Shown here piece by piece: positions 39,701-51,700 of a DNA stretch of 64,000 nucleotides. The DNA is from Mactromeris polynyma (Eukaryota > Mollusca > Bivalvia > Venerida > Mactridae), in contig JASFXZ010000001.1 of the NCBI GenBank assembly GCA_032209605.1, positions 39,312,619-39,376,618 on the forward strand, given 5' to 3'. The translations under genes were made by a program, and so were the position numbers. Every line of letters starts with the position of its first letter. Position 1 is the stretch's first letter. A model generated the notes under the pieces. That model was not told where the DNA came from. It saw only the letters and a program-made list of their open reading frames with translations, and did no database searches.

Positions 39701-42700
39701 GTATAACATTTAACTTCTAGTCATCATACTAAAATGTTTCTAATTGTTTCTAAACATCATCCACTAGTCCTCAATATGAGCAACTAAAATATCACATTCA
39801 ACCATTTGAATTTTAATGCACGTTTACTTTTTAAGAATTTAATTTATAAGGATGAACCACAAGTACCACCAGTGCAAAGTCTGTAACACTTGAACACATA
39901 TCACCATATCCCACTGCAGACACCTCCGATATCAATTAAGTCATATAATAGTACTGCATGTATTTGATATTGAAAGTATTAAGTTGCAACTATAAAATAA
40001 TATAAACACATAGTGGACTAAAGTCAGGGTGATATGCAATTAATCACATTGTGTCATTTGAAGGTTATAGACAGCAGATGGCAAAACCATACATCTTTCA
40101 CAGAAGCTTATTCACTAAGTATCATTTTTTGCCAAATAAATGTCAACGAGTTTGGAGTTCAGCATGATGTTTTCAACATTAATAATAGAATGGTATTATT
40201 TGTACCAACCAAATAGATTTTGCAACTGCTTAGATAGATCTGACAAGAAAAATTGTTTTGCCAACCTAAAGTTTTTCATACTGTGTTAACCAGCAAAATA
40301 ATATGTTCAATAAATTCCTCGAGAAAACTTATTTTGAAACTTAAGGCACTATTAAGCCAATATTTAATTTCTTGAAAATTTAATTTGATTAATTTCTCAT
40401 ACTTTACTAAATATTTTAGCAAGACTATAAACAAATAAGACATTAACATTTATCAACTTGTCAGCACACTGTATGAAGTATCCACAAACAGTATTGCTAT
40501 GAATTACATTGTAAGCAGTTACACTGACAAACAGCAAAAACAACAAATTCTAGCATAGCAGCTATAAATGAATTGGCAACAAAAGCTTCCCTTCAGACGG
40601 CTCTCCACTGTATGCCTGGGTAATGAAATATTAGCTCACAAGTAATACTGATAATTGGTTCTATAATATGTCTCATCCAAATCAAACAAAATTCCCAATA
40701 GTATGTGGCAAGCATTTGCATATATAAAACCAGGTCAATGTTAACTAAAGCAGCCTCAACAAACTACATGTATCGAGTAGAATCAGATGGGTTTGAAAGG
40801 CTACATTTTATAGTTGTATTAACAGATACTATCCTAAACTATATTGGGAATTGGAGTTTTCTCTATAGAATGTACGAGACCCAGTGATTGTAATATTTAT
40901 GAAACACTGTTGACATTAGTCCTCAGCAAGCATTTGGCAGAAATATGCTATTTACCTGGAAAGTTTTCACAAAGCACTTCTATAGGGGTTGCCCTTTTCG
41001 TGTCCCCTATTTTCTGGTATCGCTCCTTGAGTGTGTCAGCTTTAAGACCCTGCCAAGGTAGACTACCTCGCAAGAAGTACATGAACATATGACCCAGAGC
41101 TTCCAAATCATCTCGTCGACTTTGTTCTGAAAATAATATCCAATAAATTACACAGAACAAACTCCCTAAAAGCAAGTCTTTTCTTACATGAAATTAAATG
41201 TGCCATGAAAATTAAATTCACCATTTGATGCAAATTATACGAAGTATTCAAATTACAACAGTCATTACTTGAAAATACTAATATCACTAAGAGAGAGATA
41301 AGTTAGACAAGTTGGTCGCTTGTTTTATTATGAGAACCCACAGTCTACTGTATGGAACAAGTTCTACTTTTCAATGACATGGGCTGAATTAACTGCGGAA
41401 ATCACCATACTATTGATGACTGGGGAAACCAGACATTCATAATGAAGTGTACAATGAGACCAATAAAAAGGTTTTCTTGGGAATCGATGGAAGTGAATTA
41501 GCACCCCATATACAAAATATTCAAATTAGAATACAATTTACATTTCTTATTTTTTTCAATACTCCTACAAGCAAGTTTCAGACAGTATACAAACATCAGT
41601 CAGACAGTTACTGACTCTGAAAATAGTTTGTTAAATAATAAAATAGCTCTCTGCATTAGCATGCAAACCACAGTGTCTTCCCAACCGAACTTCAACTGAA
41701 TTAGGAATTGATAATATATCATTTTTAAACAAAAAATAACACAGGTGTTCACCCTTTCCCCAAGTCAAGGGGCATAAATTGAAAAACCCCAGCTGCGGAC
41801 AGACAAGGGTAAATCTAAGTGCCCCTTAGTGGGGGCATAAAAAGAGATAAGTTGTGTAAAGTTGTGTGATATGGACTTCTGAAGACATTGACCAAATAGT
41901 ACTTTTCCATTCTGTCTTCAGAACATTTGACTCATCAATTGTAAACTGCATAAACATTTGCAAAAAGAGAAAGAGATAATGGAACATGAACCACATTACT
42001 CAGAAAATACAAATTCACATTGTGGCCAGATAATTACCCCCACAAGTAAACCATAGTTACCTTTTCCGAGATGTGTGTTGATGCTCATATACCTAGCTGT
42101 ACCAGTGAGACTCTTATGTTCACGATATGGTATATGTTTGTGAGTCTCTGGGTCTATATACTCCTTGGCGAGACCAAAGTCAATCACGTGTATGATATGC
42201 TGCTTACGTGTGGAATTTCTACCTATGAGGAAGTTTTCGGGTTTCACATCTCGATATATCAAGTGTTTCGAATGAATATATTCCATACGTTCTAACTGTA
42301 ATTCAAAGATTAATACCAAATAAACATAACAGAATCTCAAGTTTTGAAGTCAGTTTAATACATAGCCTCAAAAATTCTCTTAAGAATCAAAGTTTCAAAA
42401 TTGTTACAATATAATTGGTATTTCTACTACATATATTATCATAATATTTGGTTCATACATCCCATTCAATAGTACAATAATTTCAGTGAACACCATTTAT
42501 AAGACAAATATTTACTTACCATCTGTATAGACAACATGAGGACTGTTTTGAGTGAAAACTTCCTATCACATAGATCAAAAAGGTCTTCAAGACTTGGCCC
42601 TAATAATTCCAACACTAACGCATTGTACTTTCCACATGGTCCAAAATAATATACATTAGGTACACCCTCTGAAATATATAAATATTTTCTTCATATTATT

Positions 42701-45700
42701 TATTAACCGAAACACATTTATTGAGATTGTAAATATGACTCGGAAAGCAATGTGGAGAACTAGACAGTCAATTAATTTCTTCTAATGCACTACCTTCAAC
42801 TGTATGATATGCATTTACAAAGCAACTCTTCCACTTAGACTGGAGAGAGAGAAAACATCTTTTCTCATCATATACTTGTATAAACTTGAGAACGAATTTC
42901 ATTAGGAAGCGCAATTTGCATTTTTTCAAGGGCTGTCTCAAAATTGCTAAACAATCCCACCAGCATTTTTTAGTTTTCAGTTTTTTTAAATATTGGACGA
43001 AGATATAAACAACAAACTCATGCAGCAACTGACAGCTTATAGGGTTATAAACATAAACATCAAATGCTGGCTTGTTATAAATATAACTACTTCCATATTT
43101 AAGCGAATACTGATATAACCTGACAGGTATGAGTATAAATGTAAGGGACAAAGTTTTATTACAAGTTACAATCACACCATGTTTACATTATTTCTTAAGA
43201 CACTTCATCTGTGATCCGAAACCAAAGGTCAATTTTCCTTCCAATGCAATTGCATATAAAACAAGCCTTAGGCATATAATCAAACAGCTCACAAGTTGTA
43301 GTTGATATACAACATGATGTGACATCTTTGTCACATAGGAAATGTACGAGGGTTTTGGTATTGTCAGTAACATTACATTCTCTTATCTCAAGTCTCTCGG
43401 TATAATGGAACATTCAAGACTGAGCGACTTTTTGAAGAGACAAAGTCTTTGCTAAATTCAGTAAGTGGTAATATTATAAACCCTTGGGTCTTATACACCA
43501 CTGTCTGTAGGGGAGAATCCAGTGTATCTAGTATCTTGATTAAACCAGTAGTTTTGAATGCATCAATTAGGAGAAGGTTATGGTGGTTTACACCACATTG
43601 ATGGAGGATTTTTATCATTGATCATTATGGATGTAATTTTGATTCTTTTAAGTATGGTATAACATGAAACTTGTTATCCAAGGACACAAGTGAATTTAAA
43701 TGCAATGAACTACCGTCATATGTAGTCACATAACATTATGAATGCAAATAGAACATGCTCCTAGGACAAGATTTGACAATTCCAACCTTGAACTACCATA
43801 ACTGACCTTGAGTACACAATGCTTAAACTTTATTATTATGAGTGACGATTTAACTCATTAAAACAAGCATGGGTGAAAGTTACTGGTTCTTTGATGCAAT
43901 GTAATAGTCTGTATTTTAATTTGATCTGTTTATGGGGTATGAGCCCTAGTACTGTCCCCTAGAATTTAGAAACAGAACAGTCAAATGAGGGGCCAGTGAA
44001 GTGAACAGACGTAATCATTCCACAGCTATTCAACAAATCTATGTCTACAGATCGAGTTGGTGACCTATTCACACACACAAAAATCCCTGTTATAGTACTG
44101 CAATGAAACAATGAAAGTAAGGCCAGGAATATCGAAAATCTCAAGTTACTCAACAACCAGTACAAGGCTACAGCAGAAGTTCAGCCATCACTCGATAATC
44201 AATACATGTATATTATATATATAGTGATAGTAAGAATGAACTCACTAAGGCCTAACCACTAGCCAACAGTACAATAATAAATACTTGTACAACAATTAAG
44301 TGGCCATGTTACTTTCAGATTGTATCATGGTACCACATAACCTATGCTTCCCGACATTCATTCTTATTTATTCTACACAGCATTTATATCAGAAAACACA
44401 GTATGGCAAATATATTATAAGGAAGTGTGTTGCCGGATCCCTTTGTCTGCAGATAAGATGAAGTCATTACATCTTCTTGTCAGTAAAATTTATCATAATG
44501 GTTAAGATGATCTTCAAGAGGTTAAAGATTGATCTGTTAGCTTAATTCACTAAGTTTATAAATTTACATTCATTCACATTTATAATCACAATCTGCTTGA
44601 ACAGTTTTTCATGATATCCATCATGATATCCAAGTGTCCACATACTAGTGAACAACAATAAATCATACTGTAATCGGAGTGTGTGGACTTAAATGAACAA
44701 TCAATTTAGTTTTCACCAAAAAGTGGGATGGAATTTATTCAGGGTTCAAAGTTCTCACTTGGAGTCCCAAGACGGTCAGATTATATAAAAAGAATTGATT
44801 AAAGCAGAAATCCCAACAACAGTTCAAAGTAGGAAGCAAAATTAAGAGTTTCTGAGAAGTCATTTGACAGTAAGTGCCGAGAACCCATTTATTGTACATA
44901 CTGTACCGACATTATGTGCTGAGAACCCATTTTTTGTACACCCTGTACTGACATTATGTGCCGAGAACCCATTTATTGTACACCCTGTACTGACATTATG
45001 TGCCGAGAACCCATTTATTGTACACCCTGTACTGACATTATGTGCCGAGAACCCATTTATTGTACACACTGTACTGACATAAAGTGCTGAGAACCCATTT
45101 ATTGTACACACTGTACTGACATAAAGTGCCGAGAACCCATTTATTGTACACACTATACTGACATAATGGGCTGATGTAAAAACAGCTCAATATGTATACA
45201 TGAAATTATCACCAGATGCAGCGTAGAATGTAATGTACACCACTTATGTTTAAATGCTTCATTAAAATTGGCATGATAAAGTTAAGCAAACACTACAACA
45301 ACTGCGTTCTTCAAACTGACAATATTTATGAGCTTAGAAACAGGATAATCTTGTTTAAACTTCTTCAAAACCATTTTTCAGAGGAATATTGTATCTCTGT
45401 TTCAGTTTATCACATAAACAATTCTGTCAGCACAACCATAAACTTTAACTGAAGTATTTTACCATTTATAAATTATAGTTCATCACACGAGAACTGTGAA
45501 TGCTGGTTTATTGTTGATGACATCATACCTATTTAACGAAAAATGACATAAGCAATATATTGAAACAGTTAAATAAGTTGTTCAATCTGGTTTATAAATA
45601 ACAAAACCAAGATAATTAAGATAGACCTCACAGCTATTGTAAACCTTCCTTTTTAATAAAATTTTTATTTCCACATAGTTACATTGGTAAGAATATGAAA

Positions 45701-48700
45701 GACTTCCTTTGACTATTTCATTAATCATTTTATATACTGCATGTTTGATACAAGGCCAAAATGAAAAATATGGGTAGGTAGTTTTTTTTCATAACCTTAA
45801 AATGTGTACTGTATAGATGTCTACAGAAACAATGATAATGTCATCACTTCACCTTTGTTTGTACACATTATTATTTTTGTTCAAAAAATTGTTTTAAGTC
45901 TTATACCAACTAATGTGTGCACATTTCTTGACTTGGCAGCCAATCAAACACCCATGGTCTTCTACTTTTAAAACCTCAATAGTATCCTGATGAGAGACTG
46001 GCAAGATTGTCTGCTTATCTCCATACCAGTCTTAGGGAATTACCCGTGTTTAGTCATCCATATTATACTTCAAAATAAGTTACCAGATGATGTATTTGGT
46101 TCATCATTAAATTGTGAATATAAAAAATAGACAATAAAATTTCCTTGAAATGGTATTAATTGTGTTATTGTGTGGTTAAAACTCTGAATGTACTTATAAC
46201 ATACAGGATGAAGAATATATATTTTATGCTGTTAATTTTCAGTCACAAGATTGCTTTCAAACTGTTAAGTTTGGAAATATGAATAATTATAAACATGAAT
46301 CACACATATTACAAGCAACAATCGGCATGTGTAGCAATTTTATTCATCTTTGGAAAAAAACATGATTTTACAGCTCTCGACAAAAAATCAAAATTAAACA
46401 AAGAAGTGACACATGTGGTACACATGCTAGGCTTAAAGCTGCTTTAATTGTTAAATAATATAATTATAATTAAGTATTTTATTTCTATTGTAAAAAATGT
46501 TATTATTTTGCAGTCTATGCTGCTTGTATAGTCACTGTCAGGTTAGCGGTAACAACACTTAAATGCTTAAACAGCTTATTTAGAGAATTTTTGCTATAGA
46601 TAGCAGACCCCTTTGCTAAATGTTTGACACAGAAAATAAACATATGTTATGTTGCAGAGTTTGAAATTGTGTCTAACCACTAAACATGCGTGGCAAAAAC
46701 TGAAAAGGGTTCTATCTGGTATTTTATTTAGAATAAACAAAGAATAGTTTATCTGGTAAAGCCCGGTAAAGGTCTGCTCCATTTGTTGAACTCTTGTGGT
46801 TTTAACAATACATCAATTATACATGTAAATGTCCATCAGCTGACCTAACCAGTGTTTCCATTCTGTACAAGCTTGTTCTTAGACATACAACTGACAGTTT
46901 TTCCACATGAAACAGAGATGGTGGATGATCGATTGATTGAATGAGTGCATAATATTTAATATAACTTAAGTCTTGAGTTTTAAGTGCTTTGCCCAGGAAA
47001 TTAAATCATAAAGCTAATATATATAATATAGTAACAAGTCCTTTAATTGACTAATATCGATTAAGAATTTTATCTGCCCATCCGAATATCTGAGCACTCG
47101 CGGCTCAAGGCCAGCAATCCAAGTACCAGATTTGTCCACTATAAGATCGTCGATTTGCGAATTATATTATCTAAACATGTTAAATTCATTAAGACAAAAT
47201 AATTTACCTTTACCATTTCATTTTCATCGATAGATAATTTTAGAAACATTAAACACATTGGTATGTATATAGACAACAAAACCAAAAGTAGGTAACGTGA
47301 CACATGTAGAGCTAGAGTATGCATAGTTTCAAGCAAAGGAATCTCGAAATAGCTAATATTTTACGATCCAACAAATACTAAAATTAATTAGAACATAGAT
47401 AACAAATCACATAGATTATCGTTAGACGCACAAAATAAGTTGTTTTTCAAATTCGATGCCAATGCCTAAATTTTGTTGACTTTGCATGTATAGTCATTTT
47501 GTCTGCATACAAGAATCCCCTGCCAAATTCATGTCAAACGTGTGGAATTTCGTTTTTTCCATCGAAAGTGACCATAAAGCTGTTTGTTAAACACACTTTT
47601 GTATGATGGTGTATACTCATGGCACTGAATACCTGTGCACACTGAACACCGGTGGTAACCGAAAATGTCCGATTACTATGACAGTTTTCGTCGCACATTT
47701 GTTTACATTGTAGTGTTAAGCCTTTTTTAGTTCTTCCAGAGGAAATTGTCGTTTTTGCAGACAAATTATATTGCAAATCAATATACAAGTTCAGTATACC
47801 TATTTTTCTATGATATGTTAGTTTTTTAAGGACCTTCGCTTATATTGCAATTTTGAATCACACAGTTTCGAACTGCCAGAAAGTAACTTGATCATCATTT
47901 TACATATTGGTTGTGCTAGCAAGTTGTTCAATCAAGTATAAAGTAGAAATAACAAAATATGACTTTCGACCTTTACACTGGTATTTCGTTAAAACATAAA
48001 TAAATATGGCGGCGAGTGGTTGGCTTGATTGAAAGTGAATTTTATTTAAAATACAGATTTAATTAAGTTATTTATAAAATTCATTTGCAGAAATGATTAA
48101 GTGTTTAAGCTATATAGTTTCCATTGTGGTTCGTGGATCGATTTGTGATTTGCTAATACTGATTCGTGATTCGGATTGCCATTGGCCAGACATTCCACAG
48201 CCCTATTCATGACCATTTGTTTTCATTGTTTTTTAAATAAGTTATTAATTGAAACTAATGCTCGGACACATCAAATATGACAAGTACAATCTGCCAGACC
48301 AATCATTAGATGTACAAACGACCTACCATACAACAGTGCCCTTATGTTCTCACTTCATGTACAACATGAAAAATATCTCAAGTATGCAAATAATTAGTTC
48401 ACAAAAACCCAACCATAATGTGTCTGACTCACTCACAGACGAATTAAAAACAATTAAAATGTTGGCAACAGTAATTCACTTTAAAACAATGCATAGGATA
48501 TTGAAACAAAATTAACAATTTGTATAAGTACGAAGTTATATATGAACATGTCCAATGTGTATACAAGTAAGTCGAAATTCAATTTTTACTCCCAATAACC
48601 ACACTATCAGTAATAATCAGGCTTATCACCTTTTCTCTGAGAAGATTTATGTACAGGAGGTTTATAATCAAATGCTATGATTACAGGAATCAATATGAAA

Positions 48701-51700
48701 CATTAAGCTGTGTGTTCTGTACAGTGTACGTATGTCGCTCACTTTCAGTCTAAAACTAGCAACGAAGTACAATTGATTGAATTATTCATATCTGCAGATG
48801 TAATTTCACACTTCATGTTGTGAAAATACCTTTGCCTAAAAAAGATTAATTCTCACTAATCAAAATAAGCAAAATTTATGCACAGTAGGCTGAATGAAAT
48901 TTTGTAAAGTAACAAAGTGAACTACAGAACTGAATTTTTTGTATTATGAGAAAATTGTTTGCCCAACTTTTTGAATTTGTATTTTTTTCATATCAAACAG
49001 CAACAGTTTCCTTCTTCTAACTGTTTCACTACCATTCAATCAAGAAGATTTTTTGTTCTGGAAACATGTTGAATAATATTAACAAATGCTGTTTTTCTAC
49101 CAGCAGAAAACCTCCTATTTATTGAAGTTACCGGTATATATGGTACATACAGTAGCAATATTACAATTTTGGTCACAAAAACGTTCATTCTTGTTCACAT
49201 CTTCCAATTTAAAAAACATAAAAATTCAATAAAAATTGATAGAAGAAATCCAGACAAGAAATGTAAAGAACAACTTGAACAGTGTTACAGACTAATCAAT
49301 ATGCCTGACAAAAGACAAGTTACAATTGAGCGAAGACTTTCATAGTAGCACATACAATAAAGAATTCATAATTTGAACAGTACAGAGTATTGAACTTTTT
49401 AGTTCTTTATACACGAATAATTAATATCTCTATCTGTATCATGTGACCAATTTCAAATTCAAGCAGCATGTATACTGCAGAACATTTCCTCTGATTTCAT
49501 TTTGACAAGTTTCAGGTTACTGTGAAGTTTCGTTACTAGATAATTGTTAAGCTGAAGATTTTGTTCACAGTTTCTTGAGAAAATTCAAAACAAAAAAGTA
49601 TACATGTACATGCGACCGATTCAGTATTTACATTAATGGAAACTTTATAATTTTCACCAAAAAGTGAGACAAATGGTTGGATGCTAGGACATCGAACACT
49701 GCTGATACAGTCCTAGACAGTCAATGTCAAGACATATATATCTCACATTTTATATGCGGCAAGTGCCAATAGCTTATAAGATTATCAATACAATAACATA
49801 GCTAGAGACTTTTCCTGCTACTAGATTAAATACAGTATTAACCATACATACCAATACAAACTTTACATCGGTCACCCATTGATTATCGGTCCAACAAAAC
49901 CAACATCAATATCATACATGTTGTATGTAAATGCACAGAGTTCAATCTAGACCAAGCAATTGGATGCTTATAAATCTAAATAGTGCAATAACAGTAAGAC
50001 CGGTGTCCGGTGTGCTCGGCCAAAATTACCATTTTCAGTCCTGTCCACCAACAATAATTTTTAACCACCCTGGATCATATTCCATTCTGATGTGGTTGCA
50101 CCTTAATTTATACCAACTGTACAGAAATACATGGTGGACATTAAATCAAATATAGCATTAATTACTACACAATTTTACATGCTTTTCTTTCTAGAAGTGG
50201 AAATGTCAATTAAGACATTTCATTTTGTCTTATAAATGTTGAAATCAACAACATATTCGTTATTCATGAAAACTGATCACATAAACAGCTGTGACCTGCC
50301 TATATGTGACCACAATGAAACTAACACACAGCTTCTCACATCTTCAGCACACAATCTGTACCACAGACGTGTGACAATATGTTCACGTCAATTAAATAAC
50401 TACCATATTTTACTGTTTTTCATCATCACCAATGTTAACTGCAAAGTGGTTTAGGTGGGTAGATAGGTAGGTATTTAATTTATTTCTTTTTTTAGTCATC
50501 AAAGTTTTAACTATTAAAATGCTGCCAAAAAAGTTTCACTCCTGTGTTATATCCTTCTTTGCTTTTAATTTTATAGTTGTATACAGTAATACATTTGTAT
50601 ATGGCGTCAAGATACACATAGAGGGAACACGTTTCTAGGCGAGTTTGGCAAAGAAGTCACCGACTAGTGTTTGGTGGACATATGGCTAAAACCAAGCTTA
50701 TTGTATGCACACTAAATTGACTAATGGTCTATAGCTTTCTCCAGTGTCTGACTAGAAACATGCTTTCTTATTATTGAGGAGATATATGTACAACAACTGA
50801 TAGGAAGCTATGCAGTGTTTGTTAAATTTCATGTTTCACAACTATCAAATATTAGTAATTAAAAGATTCAATTATGCAGACCTGTCGCATTCACTTCTTC
50901 CTTATTTCTCCCCACTTCACCCTACCTCACCTGAAGGGAGAAGTGACTTCTCCCAAAGATCTGATCCTAGCATGTTCCCTGCTTATCACACAAATTATTG
51001 ACCAATTTAAAGATAGGAAAAAACAGAGACATGGCTCTGTAGCAGACATGCTTTCTTGTTTACAGTATCAGAATGTGCCCTTGAAGACTAAGTTATTTCT
51101 CTTTTGAAGAAAGTTTGTTATCTAAACTGTAGTTCATTGTTATGGAATTTATAAAACCCCAAAAATAAAAGGTCAAACAAGTATACTCAACATACATAAT
51201 TATAAAACAAAATTCCCAATTCCATGGGTATAGGTCATTATCCCAAAATATTGAGAAAAAAACACCTGTATGCTTCTTCCAGGTTTGAACATATGCCTTT
51301 CAGAATGGCAGTCAAGCACTTAACCACCTATGTTTGCCATACAGACAAGCTTCACAGCAACAAATAAAAGTGTCAATCAATCCAAAAGATAATGATAAGA
51401 GCATCTACCTGATTGCCCTAACTGTCTGTAAAAACGGTACTCTAAATGCAGCTGAGGTGCACGAGATTTCATGGGTTCCTGAAACAGAAGACACATGACA
51501 ATGAGAATGCTGGAATGTTTTCAAACTGTTAACAGTTTTTGAAAGTTTGAAACAACAGCAAATGGAGCCTAACACAATTTTAACATTTTAAACAATGCTT
51601 CTGACAAGAAAACGGATTTGATAAAGAGGGGTTTCACTAAAAAAATCAATGCAAGCATTCCTTTTGGTGAAAGTTCGTAAAAGGACATAATAAATTAAAC

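Noticed and set aside
44860..45153. Repetitive open frames on both strands (14-residue unit)
   Set aside because: Produced by the 42-bp minisatellite; intronic and without gene context.
47534..47788. 84-codon - strand frame with several Cys and His residues, considered as an extra kinase exon
   Set aside because: The kinase frame is already continuous between exons 3 and 4 in phase, and no homology to CK1 is seen.
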